Shown piece by piece: positions 37,928-47,177 of a stretch of 63,356 nt of DNA (position 1 is its first letter; each line of letters opens with the position of its first letter). A model generated the notes under the pieces. The model was not told the DNA's origin, ran no database searches, and was given only the letters and a program-made list of their open reading frames with translations. Where the stretch lies: contig NZ_RQGG01000015.1 in NCBI RefSeq assembly GCF_004769665.1, positions 1 to 63,356 on the forward strand, in the 5' to 3' direction. The stretch is from Leptospira kemamanensis. GTDB lineage: Bacteria; Spirochaetota; Leptospiria; Leptospirales; Leptospiraceae. A program made the translations under genes and the position numbers.

Positions 37928-38161
37928 ATGGCAGATTTCGAAAAAATTAAGTCAATCATCGTAGAACAACTTGGTGTTGATGAATCAGAAGTTACACCTG
38001 AAGCTCACTTCATCAATGATCTTGGTGCTGACTCTCTTGACACAGTTGAACTAGTGATGGCTCTTGAAGAAGAGTTTGGTGTGGAAATTTCTGATGAAGA
38101 CGCAGAAAAAATCCAAACCGTAGGCGATGTAATTAAATTCATCGATAAACTTAAGGGGTAA
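37928..38161 (+). CDS. acpP: Acyl carrier protein
   Basis: The 77-residue acidic protein has the phosphopantetheine site [20 protein letters not shown] with its Ser. The start at 37928 ([14 protein letters not shown]) is fixed by GGAGG eight bases upstream; an earlier in-frame start is not credible. ACP carries acyl chains for FabG, PlsX and the rest of fatty-acid synthesis. A strong terminator follows. Confidence 0.97.
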   Translation: MADFEKIKSIIVEQLGVDESEVTPEAHFINDLGADSLDTVELVMALEEEFGVEISDEDAEKIQTVGDVIKFIDKLKG

Positions 38162-38176
38162 TTCCCAATCCAAAAA

Positions 38177-38211
38177 CCGGGTTCCCCGAATAGAGGAACC
38201 CGGATCTTTTT
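38177..38211 (+). terminator. Rho-independent terminator after acpP
   Basis: CCGGGTTCC (38177-38185) pairs perfectly with GGAACCCGG (38195-38203) across a nine-base loop, followed by ATCTTTTT. It lies 15 bases after the acpP stop and only about four bases before the rnc start codon, so it would cut rnc transcription except for read-through. Confidence 0.85.
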
Positions 38212-38214
38212 CCC

Positions 38215-38943
38215 TTGTCCCATTCCATTCGCATCAAACTCTCTCCCGAAAGAATTTCCTCTCTCCAAGAATTACAAACTCTTACCCATACTAGTTTTAA
38301 GGATATTTCACTTCTTCACCTAGCCTTTGTTCATAGGTCATTTGCCAACGAAGACTCGGATCGGTATTTATCAGACAATGAACGATTGGAATTTTTAGGA
38401 GACTCTGTGCTTGGCATTTTGGCCGCTGAATACCTTTACAAATCGCTTCCTAAGGGCAAAGAAGGGATTCTCGCAAAGCTCAAGAGCAAAATGGTTTCAG
38501 CCCCCGCCATTGCCAAACTATCGCGTCACTACCTCTTCCCTGAGTTCTTACTCCTAGGAAAAGGAGAAAAAGAAAAGGGAGAAGTGAACCTGAATTTACA
38601 AGCAGATTGTTTTGAAGCCTTTTTAGGTGCCTTGTATCTAGACCAAGGATTAAACAGTTGTCGTATTTTTTTAACTCCTCACTTCCAGAAGATGGAAAAG
38701 GCGATTGAAAACGCGGAAGAAACAAAAGATTATAAAACCATTTTACAAGAATTTTGCCAAAAGAAATGGAAAAAATTACCAGAGTATGTTCTTTTGAAAG
38801 AAGAAGGCCCTGATCACGAGAAAGAATTTTTAGTTTCTGTCTCTTGTGAACAATACTTTCAAACGAGCGGTGATGGAAAAAATAAACGAAGAGCTGAACA
38901 AATGGCAGCAAAAGCTGCTCTTCAATTTTTAAAACTACTATGA
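38215..38943 (+). CDS. rnc: Ribonuclease III
   Basis: RNase III cleaves double-stranded RNA in rRNA processing. The catalytic signature NERLEFLGDSVLGIL lies near residue 57 and the C-terminal dsRNA-binding domain ends KRRAEQMAAKAALQFL. The only suitable start is TTG at 38215, directly behind the acpP terminator. Length (242) is normal. acpP-rnc adjacency is common in bacteria. Its stop overlaps the Nudix gene by four bases. Confidence 0.94.
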   Translation: MSHSIRIKLSPERISSLQELQTLTHTSFKDISLLHLAFVHRSFANEDSDRYLSDNERLEFLGDSVLGILAAEYLYKSLPKGKEGILAKLKSKMVSAPAIAKLSRHYLFPEFLLLGKGEKEKGEVNLNLQADCFEAFLGALYLDQGLNSCRIFLTPHFQKMEKAIENAEETKDYKTILQEFCQKKWKKLPEYVLLKEEGPDHEKEFLVSVSCEQYFQTSGDGKNKRRAEQMAAKAALQFLKLL

Positions 38944-39404
38944 TCGATTTTTTATTAAAATCCAAATCTATGCGAGTCCGAGTGGCAGCTCTCATCCAAG
39001 ATTCCAAAGGAAAAATTTTACTCGTCCAACAACAGAAAAAACAATCGGGTTATTGGTTACTTCCTGGTGGTGGGATCGAATTTGGAGAATCAGGAGAAGA
39101 AGCTCTCAAACGAGAATTAAAAGAAGAATTGTCTCTCGAAGTGAGTTCTACGGAATTTTTATTATTAAACGAATCCATTGATCCCAATAAAAAAAGACAC
39201 CTCATCCAAATTGTTTTTTTAACCAAAGTGAAAGAACTTTTACCTGTTCTGAATGCCAAAGAAAAGGCAATCTCTGGATTTGGGTATTTTACTCCAAAAG
39301 AGATTCTGGGTATGGATTTACGCCCAGACATAAAACATTACTTTCGCTCTAAAAGCACAAATAAACCTAGATATATTTCTAGCCCATGGGTGAATGAACC
39401 ATGA
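38940..39404 (+). CDS. Nudix hydrolase
   Basis: The Nudix box is GIEFGESGEEALKRELKEEL, with the metal-binding REL-x-EE core; the usual Gly after EE-x is Ser here (EELSL). Such enzymes hydrolyse nucleoside diphosphate derivatives; the substrate cannot be read from sequence. Length is 154. It overlaps rnc and aroB by four bases each, so is in one operon with them. Confidence 0.88.
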   Translation: MIDFLLKSKSMRVRVAALIQDSKGKILLVQQQKKQSGYWLLPGGGIEFGESGEEALKRELKEELSLEVSSTEFLLLNESIDPNKKRHLIQIVFLTKVKELLPVLNAKEKAISGFGYFTPKEILGMDLRPDIKHYFRSKSTNKPRYISSPWVNEP

Positions 39405-40501
39405 AGTTATCAGAAAGAGAAATCGTTGGATCCGATTTTCGTTATCCGATCGAATTACATGAAGACTTTGTTGGTCTTTCTGAAAAACTAAAGAACTTAA
39501 AAAAAGTATCCCAAGTGTTTGTATTCACAAATCGCGAAATTGCTGGGATTTACGAAAAATACATCACAAAAGAATTAAAAAATAGTAACATACCCTTCCA
39601 TTTTATTTATCTGAAAGCGGGCGAAAAAAACAAACACATCGACCGCATGAAAAAGGTATATCACCAACTCATCCAAGCAGAAGCTGATCGTAATGCTGTA
39701 ATCATTGCGTTCGGTGGTGGTGTTGTAGGCGATTTCACTGGATTTGTTGCTGCCACTTATCAAAGAGGGGTACGATTTGTACAAGTTCCAACAACCTTAC
39801 TTGCATCCGTTGACTCGTCTGTTGGAGGTAAGGTGGCTGTGAATGTGGATTCTGGTAAAAATATGGTAGGAGCATTTTACCAACCAGAATTTGTTTTTGC
39901 ACCTTTATTTACTTTATCTACTTTACCCAAAAAAGAATGGAGTTGTGGGATCGCTGAAGTGGTGAAACACTCCTTTTTAGATGGTGGAACCTTTTTGGAA
40001 ACACTATCCAAGTCTAAACGATCCGATTTTTCCGAGAAGTCGGATATCGTTCGTTATGCGATCGAAGAGTCCGTGCGTGTGAAATCTCAGATTGTATCTC
40101 AAGACGAAAAAGAATCTGGTTTACGTGCTGTTCTCAATTTGGGGCATACAACTGGTCATGCCATTGAATCTCTCACATCTTATAAAAAGTATTCTCATGG
40201 AGAAGCAGTGTCTGTGGGACTTGTCACAGCATTACTATTGTCCAAAGAGATTTTAGGTTTTTCAGAATCCAATTTTCAAAAAGCAATTTCTATGATGAAC
40301 CAGTTGGAGTTACCAACCGTTTTAGAAGAAAAACCGGAACTTGTTTTGCAACATATGGAACATGACAAAAAGAAAGATGGAAATACCTTAAAATATGTCC
40401 TATTGGAAGATTTTGGAAAACCCAAATTCGGTGTTCCTGTTGAAAGAAAAATGATCTTAGATATTTTGAAACGCCATAAAGGAATGAAGCTTCATGGGTA
40501 G
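39401..40501 (+). CDS. aroB: 3-dehydroquinate synthase
   Basis: AroB forms dehydroquinate from DAHP with NAD and a metal, the second shikimate-pathway step. AFGGGVVGDFTGFVAATYQR and PTTLLASVDSSVGGKVAVN are the NAD and substrate regions; His ligands occur in NLGHTTGHAIES and SHGEAVSVG. Length (366) is normal. It is coupled to the Nudix gene upstream and the MscS gene downstream. Confidence 0.95.
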   Translation: MKLSEREIVGSDFRYPIELHEDFVGLSEKLKNLKKVSQVFVFTNREIAGIYEKYITKELKNSNIPFHFIYLKAGEKNKHIDRMKKVYHQLIQAEADRNAVIIAFGGGVVGDFTGFVAATYQRGVRFVQVPTTLLASVDSSVGGKVAVNVDSGKNMVGAFYQPEFVFAPLFTLSTLPKKEWSCGIAEVVKHSFLDGGTFLETLSKSKRSDFSEKSDIVRYAIEESVRVKSQIVSQDEKESGLRAVLNLGHTTGHAIESLTSYKKYSHGEAVSVGLVTALLLSKEILGFSESNFQKAISMMNQLELPTVLEEKPELVLQHMEHDKKKDGNTLKYVLLEDFGKPKFGVPVERKMILDILKRHKGMKLHG

Positions 40502-41390
40502 TGGAAGTATTAAAGAATTTTACCTCGATCTCAATCCGTTGACAATCCTGCGAAGTCATAATCGGGACTTCGCGGAGACTTTGATACTTTTTGCGTATAT
40601 GGTGATCTTTGCTGTGATTTGTTATAAAATCACAATGTTCCTTGTGGAAAGAATCAAACCTGCGTTAGATTCGGTTCACGAATACAATCGTAGGAAAGTG
40701 GCAAGGATGGGTTTTTTACTCGTTTTTGGAATTGCTTACCTTCCTGTGATTTTTTCTAGTTTGTCTTTACTACCGACTGTGCTTGGACTTGCTGGTGCCG
40801 GGATTGTGATCTCACTGAAAGAAGTGTGGCTCAATATGGTGGGTTGGTTTATGATTATGGGAGCCAACGGATTTAAAGTAGGGGATCGAATCGAAATTGA
40901 TAACATCAAGGGAGATGTTGTCAATATTGGGTTTTTTAAGTTTACCTTACTCGAAATTGCACAAGATCCAAGATTTGAACAATCCACAAACAGACTCATC
41001 CATTTCCCAAATTACAACATTGTGTTACATCGATTTTTTATCGTTTCTGAAACCATGGATTTTGTTTGGGATGAATTTCGAATTTTTTTGGATTTAAAAT
41101 CCAATTGGGAAAAAGCAGAAAAAATCTGTTCTCAGATTTTACATGAAGAACTGGTGCTCGCACCAGAACTTGTGGAATCGAAAATTCGGGAAATGTCAAA
41201 AAACTATCTCGTGAGACTTGGAAAAACCACTCCGATCGTTTATACTTCCTTGGAACCAGAAGGAATAATTTTGTTGTGTTTACGGTATCTCACACCCATT
41301 CGATCCAAACGTCTGAATCGTATTTTAATCTCAAAAGAAATTTTAACAAAGTTCAAAGAAGAAAATGACATCTACATCCACACCCACTAA
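40494..41390 (+). CDS. MscS-family mechanosensitive channel
   Basis: Three hydrophobic segments (~25-50, 75-95, 100-125) precede the MscS beta domain. The pore-helix region GLAGAGIVISLKEVWLNMVGWF and the following FKVGDRIEIDNIKGDVVNIG are typical of the family. Such channels release solutes at hypo-osmotic shock. At 298 residues it is a small-type MscS. It overlaps aroB by eight bases. Confidence 0.85.
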   Translation: MGSGSIKEFYLDLNPLTILRSHNRDFAETLILFAYMVIFAVICYKITMFLVERIKPALDSVHEYNRRKVARMGFLLVFGIAYLPVIFSSLSLLPTVLGLAGAGIVISLKEVWLNMVGWFMIMGANGFKVGDRIEIDNIKGDVVNIGFFKFTLLEIAQDPRFEQSTNRLIHFPNYNIVLHRFFIVSETMDFVWDEFRIFLDLKSNWEKAEKICSQILHEELVLAPELVESKIREMSKNYLVRLGKTTPIVYTSLEPEGIILLCLRYLTPIRSKRLNRILISKEILTKFKEENDIYIHTH

Positions 41391-42105
41391 AGACAATTCC
41401 ATTTGGATTATTATCGGTTTATTATTGTTTGTTGTATTGTCTGGAATTGTATTTGGACCTTGTAAAGGTTCTGTGGAAAGACCACAATCAGTTCCAAAAG
41501 ATGCAAAGTATGATAAAAAAACAAATCACTACCAACAAACGAGTGAAGGTTTTTTTCGTGAATGGTATGAAAATGGAAACCTAGTCACTCTATTTCCAGT
41601 AAATCAAATGGGATTATCCGATGGAGTTGGTAAAAAGTTAAACTATCTGGATGGCATTACCATTATGGAAGGTAAGATGGTCAATGGCGAGAGAGATGGA
41701 CTTTGGAAATTTTATTTCTCAGATGGCAAACTTTACATCGAACAAAATTACAAAGCAGGTTATCGTAAAAAACAACTTTGGATCCTTACCGCAGAATTAG
41801 GAAATGAAAACGGAGCTTACTTTCGATACTTCCGCAATGGTCGTTTGAATGAAAAAGGATTTTTTGATGGTGGACTTCGGACAGGAGATTGGGTTCGCTA
41901 TTATCCCGATACCAAAGTAGAAGAGAAAGGAAGTTATTTGGAAGATAAAAAAATCGGCGAATGGTTTTATTATTATCCAACTGGTGTAAAAGAAGCTTCC
42001 GAATTGTATTCTGAATCAGGGGAGCTTCTTTCGCGTAACACGTACTATCCGAATGGATCAGTTTGGTGTGTGATGAGAAAGAATCAACCTGCAGTTTGTC
42101 AATAG
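41365..42105 (+). CDS. MORN-repeat (YwqK-type) membrane-anchored protein
   Basis: After a single N-terminal membrane helix (~12-30, IIGLLLFVVLSGIVFGPC, possibly a lipobox ending GPC), the chain has several MORN_2 repeats such as GFFREWYENGNLV, GLWKFYFSDGKLY, GDWVRYYPDTKVEEKG and GEWFYYYPTGVKE. Databases often name these toxin-antitoxin YwqK family antitoxins, but nothing here shows a toxin. It overlaps the MscS gene by 26 bases. Confidence 0.8.
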   Translation: MTSTSTPTKDNSIWIIIGLLLFVVLSGIVFGPCKGSVERPQSVPKDAKYDKKTNHYQQTSEGFFREWYENGNLVTLFPVNQMGLSDGVGKKLNYLDGITIMEGKMVNGERDGLWKFYFSDGKLYIEQNYKAGYRKKQLWILTAELGNENGAYFRYFRNGRLNEKGFFDGGLRTGDWVRYYPDTKVEEKGSYLEDKKIGEWFYYYPTGVKEASELYSESGELLSRNTYYPNGSVWCVMRKNQPAVCQ

Positions 42106-42107
42106 TG

Positions 42108-42138
42108 AATCTCTGCAACTGAGATCAAATCAGAGATT
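42108..42138. terminator. Weak inverted repeat between convergent genes
   Basis: AATCTCTG (42108-42115) and CAGAGATT (42131-42138) are perfect complements with a 15-base loop, in the 100-base gap between the MORN gene and a convergent membrane gene. The stem is short and there is no clean T-run, so a bidirectional terminator is only possible. Confidence 0.3.
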
Positions 42139-42206
42139 GGATTTCGATGATTTCGAATATGCCTTTCCCTAACTTGACTTCTATTAGATACAATCAACTA
42201 TCAGTA

Positions 42207-43229
42207 TTAGAACTCAGATGTTTTGCCAAACAACCCTAAGTTGTGTTGGATGAGATCAATGTTAAAGAGTAATAAACTAAATAAAAATGTAACAAACAAA
42301 ACGATGAGAATGGTGCTAAAGATCGATAAAAACCCATTTCTTAAGAAACGATATTGTAAATATGCAAAACTTACGGCGAGGTTTTGCCATTTATTGTTTT
42401 CCTTTTCCCCACCCACTTTATTGTAATTGAAGATATAAAAAACAGACAGAAGTGCAATGAGAAAGAAAATAAAATAACTAAACTCACTCACATAGTGTTT
42501 TTGTAATAAAAAGATGGGAATGTACACTAGGTTTCCAATCAGGATACCAATCAGTATAATCACAAGCACGTGAAAAATCGGAGCAAAGTAGGTTCCTGTT
42601 TTGGTATTACTCGGAGAACGGCCTTCTTCTTCTAAGGAAGATGAAAATTGTAAGGCTTGAAATCCTTCAAAACTTTCTTTGTCTTTGATGATGAGGCGAT
42701 AAGCCCAGATGGTAATTACATACGTAAACACTAAAAAAACAAAATAAAAATAGGATAAAACATCCTCTTGGGCCATTAAGTTGAGTTGGAAAAAAAGTTT
42801 AGGTAACAAAACTACCAAAGAGACTGGATATAAAACATGTGCGATGGATTTATGAAACCAAGCTCGGAACGCATAGGTAATTGAAGCAGAAAAAGTAAGA
42901 AAGAGATAAAATAAAACAAGTCCTAAAAAAAGTTTTTGTCCGATGAGCGCCCGTTTGACGCTATCTTTTGTGTCTTCTAAGTCTGTATCAATCGGAAGTT
43001 CTTTCGATTCCAGTTCGGCTAAAAAGGATTCTAAATAAGAGATTTTTCCCACAAGCCCAGATTCCTGAATCACTTTGGGTTTCATCATTTCTCTACTCGG
43101 TTCGGAAGAGTCGGATGAAATAAAATCTGGAAACTGCACCGAGTAATCCACAAAGAGAGAGTGGAAAATCACAAGGGCAATGAAGAGAGGAGATAGGATT
43201 GGTAATTTTTTTTTGAATTGGGTCATCAT
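42207..43229 (-). CDS. Polytopic membrane protein of unknown function
   Basis: The 340-residue protein has an N-terminal hydrophobic segment, an extracytoplasmic stretch of ~75 residues with acidic and Ser-rich text, and six or so further membrane helices grouped in pairs. I do not recognise the family. It follows the 43233 gene by three bases on the same strand and probably works with it. Confidence 0.7.
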   Translation of the reverse strand: MMTQFKKKLPILSPLFIALVIFHSLFVDYSVQFPDFISSDSSEPSREMMKPKVIQESGLVGKISYLESFLAELESKELPIDTDLEDTKDSVKRALIGQKLFLGLVLFYLFLTFSASITYAFRAWFHKSIAHVLYPVSLVVLLPKLFFQLNLMAQEDVLSYFYFVFLVFTYVITIWAYRLIIKDKESFEGFQALQFSSSLEEEGRSPSNTKTGTYFAPIFHVLVIILIGILIGNLVYIPIFLLQKHYVSEFSYFIFFLIALLSVFYIFNYNKVGGEKENNKWQNLAVSFAYLQYRFLRNGFLSIFSTILIVLFVTFLFSLLLFNIDLIQHNLGLFGKTSEF

Positions 43230-43232
43230 GTG

Positions 43233-44219
43233 TTAGAGAATTACAAATATCGTCATCATTCCAATGGCGAGTACCACAAGCATAATGATATAAGGCAGTA
43301 AATGGAAACTTTCATCAGCAGCTAAATTTGGATTTTGTTTAGCTTTCGTCATTTTCGCTGTAGGAGATGCCACTGAGTTCATAATATTGGCTGCCCCTTG
43401 GCTTGTATCAGTGGTTTTGATTTTCACTGAGTTTTCTTCTTCGATGATTTTTCCATAAATTTGTTCGTTGATTTTGATCACTACTTCCGAAAAATTTTTG
43501 TTATTCGAAATGTTCACAATTTTGGCAGGAATCTGTTTGATTGCACCCGACTCTTCTTTGAGTTCCAAAGTGTTGATGATGGAATCAGTGATCGAATCCC
43601 CAGGCACCAAACGCACATACACATTGTCACCTGCTTTCAGTTCGACGAGAGGCACACCGTTCACAGGAGAGAGTTGGAATTTAAACTGTACAATTTGTTT
43701 GTCAGCAGGGATGAGAAACCCCGAAGCTTGTGGCACTGGAGTCACGAGAGGTCCTTCTTTTTTGGCAATCTCCTCTTCATCCACAGTGGTTTTTGTCATA
43801 TCGTTTGGATCAATGAGTTCAAAGTGGATTTCCACCTTTGGCTCTGAATTGCCAGCGGTTCGTTTGTGAATCTCGCTGAACACAAAGTCCAATCGGTCTG
43901 TAAGATTGTGATCCATGTAGTGGAGGATCTCTTCTAAAAAACTTTCCGAACCAAATTTGGTTTTGATGAGTTCTTGTAAGGACTTGGTGATGTTTTTTTG
44001 TTGTTCCCCTTTGTAAATCACCCTCTGCATTCGGTTGTAGAAGTCTTGGAAGGTGGATCGAACCGGCAAAAGGGAGAGAGGACTTGTACACGAAACGCCT
44101 TCATATTTTACCGATTTGATTTCAACCGGGTCTATGATGGCACAAACCATGGTGTACACCATATTGGCTTCGTCTCGAAGATTGACTTTGACAGAATAAT
44201 AGTTTGGTGTTTCGGGCAT
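43233..44219 (-). CDS. Tail-anchored protein of unknown function
   Basis: The start is taken as the ATG giving MPETPNYYSVKVNLRDEANM (44219); 15 further residues upstream in frame have no merit. The chain is soluble for ~300 residues and ends in one membrane helix (LLPYIIMLVVLAIGMMTIFVIL), so it should be tail-anchored with its bulk in the cytoplasm. The beta-rich middle (DNVYVRLVPGDS, AKIVNISNN) resembles PilZ- or DUF4899-like spirochaete proteins, from memory only. It diverges from the Lol-like permease gene. Confidence 0.65.
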   Translation of the reverse strand: MPETPNYYSVKVNLRDEANMVYTMVCAIIDPVEIKSVKYEGVSCTSPLSLLPVRSTFQDFYNRMQRVIYKGEQQKNITKSLQELIKTKFGSESFLEEILHYMDHNLTDRLDFVFSEIHKRTAGNSEPKVEIHFELIDPNDMTKTTVDEEEIAKKEGPLVTPVPQASGFLIPADKQIVQFKFQLSPVNGVPLVELKAGDNVYVRLVPGDSITDSIINTLELKEESGAIKQIPAKIVNISNNKNFSEVVIKINEQIYGKIIEEENSVKIKTTDTSQGAANIMNSVASPTAKMTKAKQNPNLAADESFHLLPYIIMLVVLAIGMMTIFVIL

Positions 44220-44279
44220 AAGGTTCTTTTTTGACAGTATCCATCTTTCAAAGAAAGCTGTCAAAAAGATTAGGTCATC

Positions 44280-45632
44280 ATGGGAATCGTCTCTTTAATC
44301 ACAATCCGTTACATCCGAGGGTCCCGCGTTTTGGGATTCCTCTCCATTAAATCCAGACTATCGTTCATTGTGATGGCAGTGGGAGTGGGGCTTCTTGTTG
44401 TCGTTTTGTCCATTTTTAATGGATTCCAAAAACAAGTGAAGGAATCCCTTTGGCAAGGTGGTCCACACATCACGATTGAAAATTCGTACGGGTCGGGGGC
44501 CATTTATGATTATGAAACAGTCATTGCTCACCTAAAATCGGATCCAAAACTTGCGGAATCCTTTGTGTCTGTGGAAGGAAATATCACAAGCCACGGTCTC
44601 ATCCAAAGTAATAATAATTTTAACCCGATTATGATCCGAGCTGTTCCCATTGACTCCATTGAAAAATTGGTAGAAAATGGGCTTCCCAACTTCCCTCGCA
44701 TTTTGCAATACAACCGAGACGAAATCCCAGATATCAATACCAAAAAAATGGTCGTGGTAGGAAAGGAAATGAGTGCGATTTATGGGTATGGGATTGGGCG
44801 TGAGATCACCATGGCCGTGCCTGGGGGGAGGTTCACTGTCGAACGAGGTGTACAAGTGAATGTACAATCCTTTCGTTTGGTAGGACTTTTTAAAACTGGA
44901 TACTATAACTACGATTCGAAGTTTGTTTTTTTATCACTCCCGCAAGCCCAAGAGTTTTTTAAGATGAAAGGTGCTGTGAACCAAATTGCCATCAAGGTTC
45001 GTTCATTGGATGACTTAAAACTCACTAAACATAGAATCTTATCTCGGTTAAACGAAGAAAATTGGAACCAAAAAATCCAAGATGATACTTCTTGGTCTGT
45101 TCGAACCATTGCAGAAGAACAAGAGAACTTCCTTGCAGCCCTTCGTTTGGAAAAAACCATCATCTCCATCATTGTCTTTCTCTTCATCGTGCTTGCGGCC
45201 CTTGGGATGGTAGCAACGGTCCACTCTCTCATTCGTGCCAAACGTAGATCCATTGGAACCTTAAAGGCCCTTGGCCTTGCCTCGAACGATATCTTACTGA
45301 TCTTTACATTGAATGCGATGATCGTTGGAATATTATCTTCGCTTGTAGGTGGGATGACGGGGATTTTTATCGCCACGAAGTTAGAAGTCATCATCAATGC
45401 GATTTCAGAAATCATCAATGGTGTGGGAAGTCTCCTAAATCCTGGAGATTGGGATCCTGTGGAACTGGTTCCGAAAGACATTTATTACTTTGATCACATC
45501 CCAGTGGACATTGATATTTCGTTTATCTTTATGGTGACAACTGCCGCTACCATTCTCTCAGGCCTTGCTGGGTATTTCCCTGCACGTATGGCCGCTAATC
45601 TTAACCCAGTGGATACCATTCGCAATGACTAA
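44280..45632 (+). CDS. LolC/LolE-type ABC transporter permease
   Basis: The 450-residue protein has one N-terminal membrane helix, a large periplasmic (MacB_PCD) domain of ~220 residues, then three helices (~295-325, 345-375, 420-440). The start [20 protein letters not shown] and the end [17 protein letters not shown] are those of LolC/E proteins, which release lipoproteins from the inner membrane for export. The ATPase gene starts inside its 3' end. Only one permease gene is present, so a homodimer (LolF-like) is likely. Confidence 0.88.
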   Translation: MGIVSLITIRYIRGSRVLGFLSIKSRLSFIVMAVGVGLLVVVLSIFNGFQKQVKESLWQGGPHITIENSYGSGAIYDYETVIAHLKSDPKLAESFVSVEGNITSHGLIQSNNNFNPIMIRAVPIDSIEKLVENGLPNFPRILQYNRDEIPDINTKKMVVVGKEMSAIYGYGIGREITMAVPGGRFTVERGVQVNVQSFRLVGLFKTGYYNYDSKFVFLSLPQAQEFFKMKGAVNQIAIKVRSLDDLKLTKHRILSRLNEENWNQKIQDDTSWSVRTIAEEQENFLAALRLEKTIISIIVFLFIVLAALGMVATVHSLIRAKRRSIGTLKALGLASNDILLIFTLNAMIVGILSSLVGGMTGIFIATKLEVIINAISEIINGVGSLLNPGDWDPVELVPKDIYYFDHIPVDIDISFIFMVTTAATILSGLAGYFPARMAANLNPVDTIRND

Positions 45633-46323
45633 TTCTGAAATCAAACCAACAGTTTCTGTTCGCAAATTAGAAAAGTATTACCAAGTTGTGGACAAACGAT
45701 ACCATATCATTTCTGGTCTCGACTTTGAAGTGTTACCTGGGGAAATCGTTTCGGTAGAAGGGGCATCCGGTGTTGGAAAATCCACACTCCTCAATATCCT
45801 AGGCGCCATGGATTCGTTTGACGACGGTGAGGTGGAAGTTTGTGGAGTCTCCCTCAAAAACCTAAACGAAAAACAAAGAGAAAGTTTTCGTGCGGAAAAA
45901 ATTTCCTTTATCTTCCAACAACATTTACTACTTCCTGATTTTACTGCCTTAGAAAATGTGATGATGCCTCTTCTCATTGCGAGGATGAATCCATCACAAG
46001 CAAAAGCCGAAGCCATTGAGATCTTAAAAAAAGTTGGCCTCGGGGAACGAACCGAAAGTTTTCCTTCCCAACTCTCAGGGGGAGAAAGTGCTCGGGTGGG
46101 AGTGGCGCGTGCCCTTGTGGGAAGAAGGCAACTCATCCTTGCCGATGAACCCACGGGAAACCTCGACCGTGATAACTCAAGACATCTCATGGATCTCATC
46201 AAAGACTTACAAAATGAGTTTAAGTTTTCTCTCATCCTTGTGACACATGACTTAGAACTTGCATCAATGGCTCATAAACGAAATCGTATTGTTTCTGGTA
46301 AACTATCACCCGTTAGCCCGTAA
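45625..46323 (+). CDS. lolD: LolD-type ABC transporter ATPase
   Basis: I start it at the ATG reading [19 protein letters not shown] (45625), inside the permease stop. Walker [10 protein letters not shown], signature LSGGESARV, Walker [13 protein letters not shown] and the H-loop THDLE are all present; length is 232. It should power the upstream permease. Its TAA overlaps the ATG of the McsB-like gene (TAATG). Confidence 0.9.
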   Translation: MTNSEIKPTVSVRKLEKYYQVVDKRYHIISGLDFEVLPGEIVSVEGASGVGKSTLLNILGAMDSFDDGEVEVCGVSLKNLNEKQRESFRAEKISFIFQQHLLLPDFTALENVMMPLLIARMNPSQAKAEAIEILKKVGLGERTESFPSQLSGGESARVGVARALVGRRQLILADEPTGNLDRDNSRHLMDLIKDLQNEFKFSLILVTHDLELASMAHKRNRIVSGKLSPVSP

Positions 46324-47117
46324 TGCATTGTCGGATTTGTGGGACAACAGAGTCCCAATTTTGCATCTCAGGTAAATTTGGATGTGAACACTGCGTCTCA
46401 CAATTTCCCTATCCAAAAAGCCCACGTAGGAATTGGATTCCGACGTCACTCCTTTTGGAAATCGAAGAGATCCTACAAACAAATCCATCCAAGCTCCGTG
46501 TTTTATCTGTCCGAACTCGGATCACAAGAAACCTTTCTCATACCCTTTTTCCCTATTATGAACCAAAGGAAAAAGAAGTAAAACAGATGTTAGCTGAAAA
46601 TGGGGTGTTGCATTTTTTAAAAGAGGAAAAAAATATTTTTTTCCTACGAGAAATGGGTTTAGACCCAATGTACCGTTTGTATTTAGGTTCGGAAGACCAC
46701 CTTCGTTTGGAAATCTACCAAACTTTGGATTTAGATTTTGGTGCGTATCGGAAACGAAACGAAATGGGCAAAACGAAACTCACGAAGGAAAAACGTTCTC
46801 TACTTCGTTTTGTTACCAAGCGAAAACTTTGGGCCTACGCAAAGGATATTGGGTTTCTTTCCTCTTGTCCTACGAATTTGGGAAAAGGAAGGAGGGATTC
46901 TTTCCTTCTTGGGATGAAAACGGGTATCGATCCCCGATTCTTTTCACTTTTCGAGAAACTTTCTGAATTTGGTATAGAATTTGCTCCTTCCACCGATCAT
47001 AGAAGAGAGTCCCTGGGAAATTTCCGTGGACTTGTCGTAAAAATCTCGTGGAAGAACGCATTCGCGGTCCAAAAACGTCAGTTTTACAAAATTCTTGGTT
47101 TACGAGGCTCCCTTTGA
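46323..47117 (+). CDS. Compact McsA-McsB-like fusion: zinc-ribbon plus protein-arginine-kinase-like domain
   Basis: Residues 1-25 carry CxxC...CxxC (Cys3, Cys6, Cys21, Cys24) like the first zinc ribbon of McsA. From ~58 the chain follows McsB: RVLSVRTRITRN (substrate/phosphate Arg region), SEDHLRLE (~123-130, matching NEEDHIR with a catalytic Glu), GFLSSCPTNLGKGRRDS (~177-193, essential-type Cys182) and RRESLGN (~227-233, the second catalytic Glu). The C-terminal ~100 residues of McsB, including part of the phosphoarginine-receptor and dimer regions, are absent, and one conserved Arg before GEGSE appears lost. McsB marks proteins with phosphoarginine for ClpCP, and clpC follows at 47178, as in Firmicutes ctsR-mcsA-mcsB-clpC. 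Confidence 0.75.
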   Translation: MHCRICGTTESQFCISGKFGCEHCVSQFPYPKSPRRNWIPTSLLLEIEEILQTNPSKLRVLSVRTRITRNLSHTLFPYYEPKEKEVKQMLAENGVLHFLKEEKNIFFLREMGLDPMYRLYLGSEDHLRLEIYQTLDLDFGAYRKRNEMGKTKLTKEKRSLLRFVTKRKLWAYAKDIGFLSSCPTNLGKGRRDSFLLGMKTGIDPRFFSLFEKLSEFGIEFAPSTDHRRESLGNFRGLVVKISWKNAFAVQKRQFYKILGLRGSL

Positions 47118-47177
47118 CCCAGTACGGTCATGATGGGAACAAGGACGTTCGTCTAATTACTAAAGGCAGGGTGCGGC

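Noticed and set aside
40290..40559. Minus-strand frames inside aroB, fabG, clpC and similar genes
   Set aside because: These are antisense shadows of well-supported genes with no independent start signals.
41365..42105. Toxin-antitoxin pair because of the YwqK-type name
   Set aside because: The label comes only from MORN repeats. The neighbour is an MscS channel and no toxin-like gene is adjacent.
47118..47177. CtsR or CIRCE operator upstream of clpC
   Set aside because: GGTCATGATGG resembles a half of the CtsR heptad repeat, but the second GGTCAAA copy is missing and no CtsR gene is seen.
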